Made by a program: the position numbers and the translations under genes
The notes under the pieces: model-generated
Told to the model about the DNA's origin: nothing
Seen by the model: the letters and a program-made list of their open reading frames with translations, nothing else
The model's database searches: none
NCBI GenBank assembly: GCA_020060485.1
Contig: JAGVAB010000034.1
Location: 1-7,659 of the forward strand
Direction of reading: 5' to 3'
Origin: Anaerolineales bacterium
GTDB lineage: Bacteria > Chloroflexota > Anaerolineae > Anaerolineales > Anaerolineaceae
Length of the DNA stretch: 7,659 bases
In this document: positions 1-6,464 of the stretch, piece by piece
Position numbering within the stretch: position 1 is the stretch's first letter
Layout of the letters: the number at the start of each line of letters is the position of its first letter

Positions 1-86
1 TCTCTTGTTTCAATAAGCGCCAACTTCTCAAACAGCGTTTCCCCAATTATCAGGCTCATGTTTTTCAGTTCATATAAGCCCATCAT
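1..86 (-). CDS. N-terminus of an unidentified protein (partial)
   Basis: An open minus-strand frame starts at ATG 86-84, with a second ATG directly after it, and stays open for 28 codons to the window edge. The N-terminus reads MMGLYELKNM and continues SLIIGETLFEKLALIET. A purine-rich AGGGGAG (plus 94-100) lies 7 bases upstream, good Shine-Dalgarno spacing, which is the main reason to call it. It would be divergent from the transporter gene at 296. I do not recognise the family from so few residues, and no function is offered. A short chance open frame remains possible. Confidence 0.45.
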   Translation of the reverse strand, partial: MMGLYELKNMSLIIGETLFEKLALIETR

Positions 87-130
87 TTAGCCACTCCCCT
101 CTGTTGAATTCTCTGGGATTTGCCGTGGGC

Positions 131-170
131 GGGGTGTCTTTGGCGCTTCACGCCACTTCCCAAAGACCCC
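131..170. repeat. Interrupted inverted repeat in the divergent intergenic region
   Basis: GGGGTGTCTTTGG (131-143) faces CCAAAGACCCC (160-170). TCTTTGG pairs with CCAAAGA, and GGGG pairs with CCCC across a two-base TG bulge. Nested inside is an alternative small hairpin, TGGCG-CTTCA-CGCCA (141-155). It lies between the partial minus-strand gene and the transporter promoter. No T-run follows on either strand, so it does not look like an intrinsic terminator. A regulatory site or chance pairing are both possible. Apart from this dyad and the -10 box at 224, I see nothing else distinct in 87-295. Confidence 0.4.
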
Positions 171-223
171 TTCTATTAAAAAATTGTTTACAAAGAATCC
201 CCACGCCTGGCTGGGCTTGGCTG

Positions 224-229
224 TATAAT
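224..229 (+). promoter_or_regulatory. Putative -10 box for the UMF1 transporter gene
   Basis: A perfect TATAAT, preceded directly by TG, lies 66 bases before the ATG at 296. The bases 17-18 upstream (around 200-206, CCACGC) do not resemble a -35 element. TTGTTT at 184-189 is far too distant. A start near 236 would give a leader of about 60 bases. The leader contains the 10-mer TCAATCCTCA (251-260) that recurs in the promoter region at 6452. Confidence 0.5.
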
Positions 230-295
230 CAATACCATGATTGGCTCCATTCAATCCTCAAATCGGATTCATCAATTCCTTTCAAGGAGATCCAT

Positions 296-1639
296 ATGAC
301 CGAAAACTCGATCGCTGCCGCCCAGGCGGAAAAACTCCACAAGAAGCGCATCAACAGTTGGGTGATGTACGACTGGGCCAATTCAGCCTTCGCCACGACC
401 ATCATGGCCGCCGTGCTGCCCGTCTATTATTCCACTGTTGCCTCCGCCGACCTCACCCCGGCCGATGCCACCGCAAACTGGGCATTTACCACCACCATTG
501 CCCTGGTCATCGTAGCCATCCTTTCCCCCATCCTGGGCGCCATGGCCGACTTCAGCGGCGCCAAAAAGCGCTACCTGACTGCCTTTGTCTTTTTGGGCGT
601 CACCGGCACCGCCCTGCTCTACCTGGTGCAATCCGGCGATTGGATGAAGGCTTCCATCTTCTATATCCTTGCCAGCGTGGGTTTTTCAGGAGCCATCGTT
701 TTCTATGACTCCCTCTTGCCCCACGTTGCCCGACCGGACGAGATTGACCAGGTATCCTCCAAAGGCTATGCCATTGGCTATCTCGGCGGCGGTTTGCTTT
801 TGGCTGTAAACCTGGCCATGATCATGCTCGCACCCGATCACCTGACCGGATTAATGTCCCGTCTGTCCTTTGTCTCTGTGGCAATCTGGTGGTTCGTATT
901 CACCATCCCCCTGTGGCGCACTGTTCCCGAGCCCCCGCGCCGCGTCAAGGCCGGTGAAGAGAATTTCAATCCTGTTCAGGCCAGTTTCTCGCGCCTCAAA
1001 AATACCTTTGGCGAGGTCAAAAAATACCGCCAGTTGCTCAAGTTCATCATCGCCTTCTGGCTTTATAACAACGGCATTGGCACCATCATCTTCATGGCCA
1101 CCATCTACGGCACCGAACTTGGCTTCTCCAGCATCACCACCATTGGCACCCTTTTAATGGTGCAATTTGTGGCCTTTCCCTTCGCCTTCCTTTTTGGCTG
1201 GCTGGCCAAAAAACTGGGCACCAAGCGCTCCATCCTGCTCAGCCTGTTGATCTATTCAATGATTGCCATTCTGGGATATTTTCTCTACCAGGAATGGCAA
1301 TTCTGGGTATTGGGCTTCATGGTCGCCACCGTTCAGGGCGGCAGCCAGGCCCTCAGCCGTTCCTTATGCGGCCGGATGATGCCCAAGAGTAAATCGGCAG
1401 AATTCTACGGCTTCTTCTCGGTCAGTGAAAAGATCGCCGGCACAGCCGGTCCGTTGGTTTTTGGCTTGGTGAGTAAATTGATGGGCGGCAGCCGCCTGAG
1501 CATTGTCTCCCTGATCATTTTCTTCATCTCTGGCGCAATCGTTCTGGCCTCAGTAGATGAGCAGGAAGGCATCCGCGTTGCCGATGCCGAAGAGCAGGAA
1601 TTCATTACTGCTTCTCAGGAAATGTCCGCTGCAGCATGA
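296..1639 (+). CDS. UMF1/Atg22-like MFS transporter
   Basis: An integral inner-membrane permease of the major facilitator superfamily, 447 residues, resembling the Atg22/UMF1 group. The substrate cannot be told from sequence; the yeast relative exports amino acids from the vacuole, while bacterial members are largely uncharacterised. Near the N-terminus is the family hallmark YDWANSAF (residues 25-32). A typical MFS loop motif GAMADFSGAKKR (81-92) follows helix 2, and a related GWLAKKLGTKR (301-311) starts the second half. Hydrophobic segments are consistent with about 12 helices, with a charged cytoplasmic loop around 210-250 (EPPRRVKAGEE). The C-terminal tail from about 430 is acidic and soluble. 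The start chosen is ATG 296, with AAGGAG at 284-289. The frame stays open upstream to a TTG at 104, but that stretch has no ribosome site, would precede the family hallmark by a non-conserved segment, and contains the promoter. It is probably monocistronic, since a terminator follows. Confidence 0.9.
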   Translation: MTENSIAAAQAEKLHKKRINSWVMYDWANSAFATTIMAAVLPVYYSTVASADLTPADATANWAFTTTIALVIVAILSPILGAMADFSGAKKRYLTAFVFLGVTGTALLYLVQSGDWMKASIFYILASVGFSGAIVFYDSLLPHVARPDEIDQVSSKGYAIGYLGGGLLLAVNLAMIMLAPDHLTGLMSRLSFVSVAIWWFVFTIPLWRTVPEPPRRVKAGEENFNPVQASFSRLKNTFGEVKKYRQLLKFIIAFWLYNNGIGTIIFMATIYGTELGFSSITTIGTLLMVQFVAFPFAFLFGWLAKKLGTKRSILLSLLIYSMIAILGYFLYQEWQFWVLGFMVATVQGGSQALSRSLCGRMMPKSKSAEFYGFFSVSEKIAGTAGPLVFGLVSKLMGGSRLSIVSLIIFFISGAIVLASVDEQEGIRVADAEEQEFITASQEMSAAA

Positions 1640-1663
1640 TGCAATGAACAGCTTGTAAACCAC

Positions 1664-1695
1664 AAACAGGCTCTCCTTAACCGGCGGGCCTGTTT
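1664..1695. terminator. Bidirectional intrinsic terminator between convergent genes
   Basis: A perfect 8-bp stem, AAACAGGC (1664-1671) with GCCTGTTT (1688-1695), encloses a 16-base loop. On the plus strand it is followed by CTTATT. On the minus strand the stem ends in TTT followed by GTGGTTT. It sits 24 bases after the transporter stop and 41 bases after the end of the minus-strand operon, the expected place for a shared terminator. The large loop and short U-tracts lower certainty about efficiency. Confidence 0.6.
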
Positions 1696-1736
1696 CTTAT
1701 TGCTGGTAATCCACACCTTCCCTATCCCAGCCAGCA

Positions 1737-2615
1737 CTATCCAAAGAGGCGGGGCAGCGGCTGGGCATATACCTGCGTGAACCCATACTGCCGCACCGTA
1801 TCCAGCACCTTTAGATATTCTTCCCGCCGCACACTATTGGTAAGCATGCCCCGCTCCCGGCAGCGTCGCGTTGGCTGGAATTGACTCATCAATGAGATCG
1901 GCACCATCTCCCCAAAGTTCTCATACAATAAATTCAGCACTCGCACGCTATTTTCCACATGTCCCGGCAGCACCAGATGCCGTACCAAAACACCGTGCCG
2001 GGCAGTGTCCTGGCCTTCCACATCCCAGGGTTTCAGGAAGCCGCGCGCCGCCACCATTTCCTGCAAAGCCGCCAGCGCCAGATCAGGATAATGTCTATCG
2101 CCCATGCACTGCTGGGACAAATCCGCATCAGCAAATTTGAAATCCGGCATGAAAACATCGATCGCTTTGGCAGCTCTGACAATCATTTCTGGACAGGAAT
2201 AACCGGAGCAATTATAGATGAATGGCAATTGATGACCTTCCTTGCGAAGCCGAAGGCACAAGGCTTCCACATGCGGCCAAAAATGATCCGGGCTTACAAA
2301 ATTGAGATTGTGTACCTTTTGCTGGATCAGATGGACAGCCATGCGATGGAGGTCTTCTGCCGACACCAGAACTCCATGGTGTTCCAGGGAAACATCAGCA
2401 TTCTGGCAGAAAAAACACCGGCTGGCGCATCCGCTAAAAAAGATCGTTCCCGAACCGTACCTGCCGCTGAAAAACGGTTCTTCGCCATGATGCGCAAAAC
2501 TGGATGCCACCCGACATTCAGCGCTTTCCCCGCAAACCCCCTTTTCCCCCTTCAGGCGGTTAACTCCGCAATCACGCGGACATAGCCGGCATTCCTGATA
2601 ATCCTTGATTTGCAT
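1737..2615 (-). CDS. PflX-like radical SAM protein (pyruvate-formate-lyase-activase related)
   Basis: A 292-residue radical SAM protein resembling the PflX/COG1313 group, relatives of pyruvate-formate-lyase activase whose substrate is not established. GCASRCFFCQN carries the CxxxCxxC triad (C63, C67, C70) that binds the 4Fe-4S cluster cleaving S-adenosylmethionine. Ahead of it, CRLCPRDC plus VCG (C9, C12, C16, C28) forms a second cysteine cluster typical of the group, probably binding another metal centre. Later segments YNCSGYSCPEM and DVFMPDFKFAD fit the barrel of this family. The start at ATG 2615 has GGAGG (2621-2625) five bases upstream. An in-frame TTG at 2666 would add 17 non-conserved residues without a good ribosome site. 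It is the last gene of the yebC-ruv operon, 59 bases after ruvA, in the place where ruvB is often found. No glycyl-radical enzyme target lies in the window, so its partner is unknown. Confidence 0.85.
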   Translation of the reverse strand: MQIKDYQECRLCPRDCGVNRLKGEKGVCGESAECRVASSFAHHGEEPFFSGRYGSGTIFFSGCASRCFFCQNADVSLEHHGVLVSAEDLHRMAVHLIQQKVHNLNFVSPDHFWPHVEALCLRLRKEGHQLPFIYNCSGYSCPEMIVRAAKAIDVFMPDFKFADADLSQQCMGDRHYPDLALAALQEMVAARGFLKPWDVEGQDTARHGVLVRHLVLPGHVENSVRVLNLLYENFGEMVPISLMSQFQPTRRCRERGMLTNSVRREEYLKVLDTVRQYGFTQVYAQPLPRLFG

Positions 2616-2674
2616 GCCTGCCTCCGATAACACCTGCCCTTGCCCGGAAGTGAAACCAGCCCACAATCATGCCA

Positions 2675-3250
2675 TTATTTCGAAAAATACTGCAATGCCA
2701 AACGCAGCCTCTCGGCCACATCTTGTGGGGCATCCTTGGCAATAGCCTGCAAGGCAGACTGTGCCTCCACCACACTGTACCCCAGACCCGTCAGGGCTTC
2801 CAACACTTCCGTATCCACGCTGGTGATCACCGTACCATCAAACGGGCCGGCTTCACCTACCCTGTCCTGCAAATGCAGCAGGATGCGCTGTGCTGATTTG
2901 CTTCCGATCCCGGGCACGCGCGTAAAGACCTCTGCCTGTTCACTGACCACTGCCCGCCGGATGGCGTCCACAGACAGCACGGACAGCATGGCCAGAGCAG
3001 TGCGCGGGCCAACCCCGTTGACCCCCAGCAGCAAATCAAAGAATTCGCTTTCACTTTCGCTCTCAAATCCGTAAAGCGTCCAGTTGTCTTCGCGCACCAC
3101 AAGGTGAGTGTGCAAGAAGACCGGTTCGCCGATATGCGCTTCGTCACACACTCTGGCCGGCACAAACACCCGCACCCCAAAACCGCCAACCTGTACGATC
3201 AGATGATCCTTGTGAATACCAGCTACTTCTCCCTGAATATTTGCGATCAT
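2675..3250 (-). CDS. ruvA: Holliday junction branch-migration protein RuvA
   Basis: RuvA binds four-way DNA junctions as a tetramer, loads the RuvB motor, and so drives branch migration in recombination and fork repair. The 191-residue length is normal. The N-terminal OB-fold domain starts MIANIQGEV and ends around 62. The acidic pin that reads the junction centre is present as E54-D55 in VREDNWTLYGF. Two helix-hairpin-helix motifs follow: LLGVNGVGPRTALAML (74-89) and VPGIGSKSAQRILLHL (112-127). The C-terminal RuvB-contacting domain (from about 146, VDTEVLEALTGLGY) is intact, which implies that a ruvB exists elsewhere in the genome. A short acidic serine run ESESESE (63-69) sits at the first domain boundary. 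The ATG overlaps the stop of the upstream methyltransferase as ATGA, implying translational coupling; GAGGG (3258-3262) supplies the ribosome site. Confidence 0.96.
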   Translation of the reverse strand: MIANIQGEVAGIHKDHLIVQVGGFGVRVFVPARVCDEAHIGEPVFLHTHLVVREDNWTLYGFESESESEFFDLLLGVNGVGPRTALAMLSVLSVDAIRRAVVSEQAEVFTRVPGIGSKSAQRILLHLQDRVGEAGPFDGTVITSVDTEVLEALTGLGYSVVEAQSALQAIAKDAPQDVAERLRLALQYFSK

Positions 3251-4077
3251 GCCTCTGCCCTCACGCCCGAATGGCGGCTTAAAGTCTTGTGCCGCCGCTG
3301 ATTGAACATCTCATACAATACCAGCGCGGTTGCCACAGCCAGGTTAAGCGAGTCGCTCTGCCCCACCATGGGAATACTGACGAGTTCATCACACAACGCC
3401 ACATGCTGCGGCTGCAATCCCTGGCGCTCACTGCCCATCATCAGAAGCATCGGGTCGGGATATTCAACTGCCTGGTAATCCACCCTGGCCGCGTCAGACG
3501 TGCCGATCAAAGCAAATGGCTGCTGGCGTTTCCAGTCAGCAAAAGCTGCGAAACTGGTTTTCACCAGCCATTGGGTAAAGATTGCACCCATGCTGCCTCG
3601 CATCGCCGCCGGGTCGTATGGATCAGTGGATTGGTCCATCAGGATCAGGCCGGCTGCCCCCACCGCATCCTGAGTACGCATGATCGTCCCCAGGTTGCCC
3701 GGGTTCTGGATCGCATCCAGCACCGTCCAGTTTTTGCCCGGAGACAAAATTACGTTCTCCAATGGCATCCAGCGTTGACGTACCACAGCTGCAAGTCCCT
3801 GTGGCCCATCCTTCAATGAAAGCGCTTTGAAAACATCCCCGCTGACCTCCAGCACATCTGCCCCGTCTGCCTGCACCTTTTCGGCCAGTTCTTTGCCAAA
3901 ATCACTCACCAGCAGTTCCGGTGCCACCAAAAGCAATTCAATCTCTGCCTGCTGTGCCACTGCCTCAGCCACAATGCGCAAACCTTCAATGGTAAAAAGC
4001 CCGGTCTTTTGGCGCTCTTTACGCTCACTTAGCTTGCGGAATTGCTTGATTCGCTCATTGGCATGGCTGGTGATCAT
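3247..4077 (-). CDS. TrmH/SpoU-family RNA 2'-O-methyltransferase
   Basis: A SPOUT-class methyltransferase of 276 residues that should transfer a methyl group from S-adenosylmethionine to a ribose 2'-OH in rRNA or tRNA. An N-terminal substrate-binding domain (about 1-100; FTIEGLRIV near 28) resembles the L30e-like domain of RlmB/TsnR relatives. The knotted catalytic domain shows all three SpoU motifs: NPGNLGTIMRT (125-135) with the conserved Asn and Arg, MMGSERQGL (213-221), and IPMVGQSDSLNLAVA (235-249). The C-terminal tail from about 260 is basic. The target nucleotide cannot be told from sequence. It lies between ruvC (3-base gap) and ruvA (4-base overlap), inside a recombination gene set. 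Its start ATG 4077 has AAGGA at 4084-4088, inside the end of ruvC. Confidence 0.92.
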   Translation of the reverse strand: MITSHANERIKQFRKLSERKERQKTGLFTIEGLRIVAEAVAQQAEIELLLVAPELLVSDFGKELAEKVQADGADVLEVSGDVFKALSLKDGPQGLAAVVRQRWMPLENVILSPGKNWTVLDAIQNPGNLGTIMRTQDAVGAAGLILMDQSTDPYDPAAMRGSMGAIFTQWLVKTSFAAFADWKRQQPFALIGTSDAARVDYQAVEYPDPMLLMMGSERQGLQPQHVALCDELVSIPMVGQSDSLNLAVATALVLYEMFNQRRHKTLSRHSGVRAEA

Positions 4078-4080
4078 ATT

Positions 4081-4575
4081 TCATCCTTCAGTCAGTTTAT
4101 TGAAAGCCTGGCTGTAAAGATGGCAGATGCCTACTGCCAGCGCATCCGCCGCATCGTCGGGTTTCGGGATCTCTGGCAGGTCCAACAGTATCCGCACCAT
4201 CTCCTGAATTTGTCCTTTTTCTGCCCCACCCCAGCCGGTTACCGCCTGTTTGATCTGCATCGGGGTGTATTCCATCGCAGTGACCCCGTTCTGCGCCATT
4301 GCCAGCAGGATCACCCCCCGCGCCTGACCAACCGAAATGGCGGTGGTCACATTCCTGCGAAAAAAAAGCTTCTCCACCGCCCCGCTTTCCGGGGGATAGA
4401 GAAGCAATAGTTCGCTAAGTTTTTGATACAACATTTGCAGGCGTTCTGCCATCGGCCAATTGGCAGGCGTTTCAATCACACCATGTGCTACGCTGTGCAG
4501 TTCTCCCCGCTCATTTTCCTCAACAAATCCGTAGCCTGTGATGGCAGTGCCTGGATCAATGCCGAGTACCAACAT
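4081..4575 (-). CDS. ruvC: Holliday junction resolvase RuvC
   Basis: An endonuclease that works as a dimer and cuts Holliday junctions symmetrically, normally guided by RuvAB. The 164-residue length is typical. The RNase H-like fold and its four carboxylates are visible: D7 in LGIDPGTAITGYG, E68 in AVEKLFF, and D141 and D144 in DDAADALA. These align with D7, E66, D138 and D141 of the E. coli enzyme. FFRRNVTTAISVGQARG (71-87) is the usual conserved helix region. The gene begins 6 bases after yebC; its ribosome site AAGG (4580-4583) overlaps the yebC stop codon, with short spacing of about 4 bases. The methyltransferase gene follows 3 bases after the stop. Confidence 0.96.
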   Translation of the reverse strand: MLVLGIDPGTAITGYGFVEENERGELHSVAHGVIETPANWPMAERLQMLYQKLSELLLLYPPESGAVEKLFFRRNVTTAISVGQARGVILLAMAQNGVTAMEYTPMQIKQAVTGWGGAEKGQIQEMVRILLDLPEIPKPDDAADALAVGICHLYSQAFNKLTEG

Positions 4576-4581
4576 ATGACC

Positions 4582-5337
4582 TTATTCAGATTCCAGTGCG
4601 GTCATGGCCTCGTCAGAGATGCGCAGGTTCGAGAACACGCTTTGCACGTCATCCAGTTCTTCCAGAGCTTCAACAGTGCGCAGCACTGCAAGGGTGGCGT
4701 CCACACCAAGTTCAACCTCCTGCTTTGGCACCATGCGCAATTCCGCCTCTTCAGGGTGAATACCGGCCCGCAACAGGGCATCGCTCATGACCTTGAAGGA
4801 TTCCACCGGCGCAGAGATTTCAAATGAACCCTCCTCCTCGGTTACATCATCAGCCCCGTTTTCTACAGCCAGCTCAAAGATATCGTCAAATGTCTTTCCA
4901 GGTGCCTCAAAATTGAAATATGCCTCCCGGGAAAACTGCCAGGCAACAGAGCCGGTTTCGCCCAAACCACCACCCGCCCTGGTGAGAATATGGCGCAGTT
5001 CAGCAACCGTGCGGTTGCGATTTTCGGTCACGGTTTCAATCATCAGTGCCACACCACTTTGCGCAAAACCTTCATACGTGATCTGTTCAAAAGTCTCACC
5101 ATCTTTGCTTTCGCCAGTGCCCCGGGAGATCGCCCTGTCAATGCTGTCTTTTGGCATATTGTTGCCCTTGGCTTTGTCGATCGCCAGCCGCAGACGAACA
5201 TTCATACTCGTATCGCCGCCGCCCTCGCGTGCCGCCATGGCAATTTCTCGGGCTAACCGGGTAAAGATTTGCCCGCGCTTGGCGTCTGCTGCGCCTTTTT
5301 TACGCTTGATTGTAGACCACTTGGAATGACCGGACAT
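4582..5337 (-). CDS. yebC: YebC/TACO1-family protein
   Basis: A 251-residue cytoplasmic protein of the YebC/TACO1 family, long annotated as a transcriptional regulator. More recent work on family members points to a ribosome-associated role in translating difficult sequences such as proline runs. The N-terminal signature is clear: SGHSKWSTIK followed by KRGQIFTRLAREI (20-32), then NNMPKDSIDRAISRG (59-73). YEGFAQSGVALMIE (88-101) begins the central domain. The acidic C-terminal half and total length are normal. ATG 5337 is chosen because the protein then starts MSGHSKW as in the family and GAGGAG (5345-5350) lies 7 bases upstream; a TTG at 5352 would overlap that ribosome site. It is the first gene of the operon, and yebC next to ruvC is a very common bacterial arrangement. 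Confidence 0.95.
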   Translation of the reverse strand: MSGHSKWSTIKRKKGAADAKRGQIFTRLAREIAMAAREGGGDTSMNVRLRLAIDKAKGNNMPKDSIDRAISRGTGESKDGETFEQITYEGFAQSGVALMIETVTENRNRTVAELRHILTRAGGGLGETGSVAWQFSREAYFNFEAPGKTFDDIFELAVENGADDVTEEEGSFEISAPVESFKVMSDALLRAGIHPEEAELRMVPKQEVELGVDATLAVLRTVEALEELDDVQSVFSNLRISDEAMTALESE

Positions 5338-5387
5338 ATAAATTCTCCTCAAACATCGGATGGATGGGATTTTTGAAAAGCCCTAAA

Positions 5388-5396
5388 ATTATACCA
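5388..5396 (-). promoter_or_regulatory. Extended -10 promoter for the yebC-ruv operon
   Basis: On the minus strand the sequence reads TGGTATAAT, a perfect TATAAT with the TGn extension. It lies about 50 bases before the yebC ATG and predicts a start near 5381 with a leader of about 43 bases. No convincing -35 element lies 17-18 bases upstream, as is common for extended -10 promoters. Because it lies after the response-regulator stop (5502), the operon probably has its own promoter, though read-through from the regulator gene is possible. Confidence 0.6.
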
Positions 5397-5421
5397 TGCA
5401 AATCCTCATCACCTCTTGCTC

Positions 5422-5437
5422 GCATGACTTTTCATGC
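5422..5437. repeat. Perfect 6-bp inverted repeat upstream of the yebC promoter
   Basis: GCATGA (5422-5427) and TCATGC (5432-5437) are perfectly complementary around a 4-base CTTT loop. The dyad is centred about 48 bases upstream of the predicted yebC start and 70 bases after the response-regulator stop. No U-rich tail follows on the minus strand, so a terminator for the regulator is doubtful; a protein-binding site is equally possible. The left arm overlaps TTGCTCGC (5416-5423), an 8-mer also found at 6413-6420. The rest of 5438-5501 shows nothing distinct. Confidence 0.4.
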
Positions 5438-5501
5438 CGTCTGACAACAAATACACCCCTGGAGTCTGATTGCTTGCCCCAATTGATTTGAATGTTCTCA
5501 T

Positions 5502-6245
5502 TCAGTCATTGGTGTTCAATCGATATCCCAGCCGGTCGACATTCTGGATCAGGTCGGTCTTTGGCGCAATTTCTGCAAACTTGCGCCGCAGCAAATAAAC
5601 CAGGTATTTGGCCCGCTTGCGCGCCTCGGACGAATCCGCACCCCACACTTCCTCGGAGATCATCTGATAATTCACAACTTGCGGGGCATGTTTTGCCAGT
5701 ACCGCCAGGACAGAGAATTCCTTGGCCGTCAGGTGAATGCTTTGCTCAGCCAGCAGCACCTGCTGACCTTTGATATCCACCACCATGTTGATTTTGGGAA
5801 ACACAAAGCGGTTAACTTCCTTGGCGCGGCCGGCTCGTCGCAGCACCGCCCTGACCCGCTCCACAACTTCTTCATTGTGAAAAGGTTTGGTGATGTAATC
5901 ATCCACACCGGTACGCAGCCCTTTAATGATATGTTCTTTGGAACTTAGCGCCGAAATGAAGATCACCGGGGTCTCTGTCATCTTGCGGATGTACTCAAAC
6001 GTCTCCCAGCCATCCATATCCGGCATCATTAAATCCAGCAGGATCAAATCAGGTTCCTGACTGCCGATCTTTTGCAACGCCTCTTCCCCACCCGAAGCAC
6101 TTAACACGTTATATCCTGCCATCCGCAGAATATTCTTGAGTAAATAGATGGTGTCGCCCTCATCTTCAATAACCATGATCCGTTGCCGGCCCATGGCGCC
6201 AACATCATCCAAATCAATCCCTGCTCCGCTGAGAGGATCCATCAT
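5502..6245 (-). CDS. OmpR/PhoB-family two-component response regulator
   Basis: A DNA-binding response regulator of 247 residues. The receiver domain (about 21-133) has the acidic pocket E27-D28-E29, the phosphoacceptor D71 in LILLDLMMPDMDG, the switch residue S98, and K120 in YITKPF. The C-terminal winged helix (about 142-245) contains the LTAKEFSVLAVLAKHAPQVV stretch typical of OmpR/PhoB output domains and ends in a DRLGYRLN wing. A histidine kinase should phosphorylate it, but none lies in the window, so it is locally orphan and its target genes are unknown. Two consecutive ATGs (6245 and 6242) follow AGGAG (6255-6259) and AAGGGG (6249-6254). This start leaves a 17-residue leader, DPLSGAGIDLDDVGA included, before the usual receiver start at MGRQRIMVIEDE. 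That inner ATG has no good ribosome site, so the longer form is preferred. A near-consensus promoter lies upstream. Confidence 0.92.
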   Translation of the reverse strand: MMDPLSGAGIDLDDVGAMGRQRIMVIEDEGDTIYLLKNILRMAGYNVLSASGGEEALQKIGSQEPDLILLDLMMPDMDGWETFEYIRKMTETPVIFISALSSKEHIIKGLRTGVDDYITKPFHNEEVVERVRAVLRRAGRAKEVNRFVFPKINMVVDIKGQQVLLAEQSIHLTAKEFSVLAVLAKHAPQVVNYQMISEEVWGADSSEARKRAKYLVYLLRRKFAEIAPKTDLIQNVDRLGYRLNTND

Positions 6246-6342
6246 TCACCCCTTCTCCTGTGCAAATTGAATGCTTTTTAAGGTTAACGCCTGATGCAAA
6301 ACATTTTCTAACCGCACAATTTGTGATCAATCGATTAAGAGT

Positions 6343-6371
6343 AATATAATGTTAATGAATTGGTTTGTCAA
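6343..6371 (-). promoter_or_regulatory. Near-consensus sigma-70 promoter for the response regulator
   Basis: On the minus strand a perfect TTGACA (plus 6366-6371) is followed after exactly 17 bases by TATATT (plus 6343-6348), one mismatch from TATAAT. The predicted start is near 6336, giving a leader of about 90 bases. The strength of the match suggests good basal expression of the regulator without an activator. Confidence 0.75.
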
Positions 6372-6443
6372 CATCTTTATATGCACTACTTTCTTTGCCT
6401 GGTTTTGCATATTTGCTCGCCCGTCAAGCATGACCCCTGCACG

Positions 6444-6463
6444 AATGATGATCAATCCTCATT
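6444..6463. promoter_or_regulatory. Imperfect 20-bp palindrome at the synthase -35 position
   Basis: AATGATGAT (6444-6452) and ATCCTCATT (6455-6463) are inverted copies with one mismatch in nine, separated by two bases. The centre is about 40 bases upstream of the predicted synthase transcript start, so the right arm covers the place where a -35 hexamer would be. The shape fits a dimeric regulator's operator; the bound protein is unknown. Confidence 0.45.
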
Positions 6464-6464
6464 A

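Noticed and set aside
104..295. In-frame 64-residue N-terminal extension of the transporter from a TTG at 104
   Set aside because: No ribosome site at 104, while a strong AAGGAG precedes ATG 296. The extension contains the likely promoter, and the conserved family start fits ATG 296.
1959..2585. 208-residue plus-strand open frame
   Set aside because: It lies antisense to the radical SAM gene, whose protein has clear motifs. This frame shows no recognisable domain.
2616..2666. TTG start at 2666 for the radical SAM protein
   Set aside because: It adds 17 residues with no family resemblance and lacks a good ribosome site; ATG 2615 has GGAGG five bases upstream.
3044..3064. Short GAAAGC-like repeat in ruvA encoding ESESESE as a possible microsatellite
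   Set aside because: Only about three imperfect units; an acidic linker at this boundary is compatible with normal RuvA proteins.
3289..3819. 176-residue plus-strand open frame
   Set aside because: It is antisense to the methyltransferase with its three SpoU motifs, and its composition looks like reverse-complement noise.
4787..5329. 180-residue plus-strand open frame
   Set aside because: It is antisense to yebC and rich in serine and proline, as expected from reading the opposite strand.
5422..5437. Hairpin as an intrinsic terminator for the response regulator
   Set aside because: The stem is only 6 bp and no U-run follows it on the minus strand; kept as a dyad of unknown role.
6324..6340. 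TTGTGATCAATCGATT considered as a CRP-type site
   Set aside because: It has a TGTGA half but no matching TCACA half at the right spacing.
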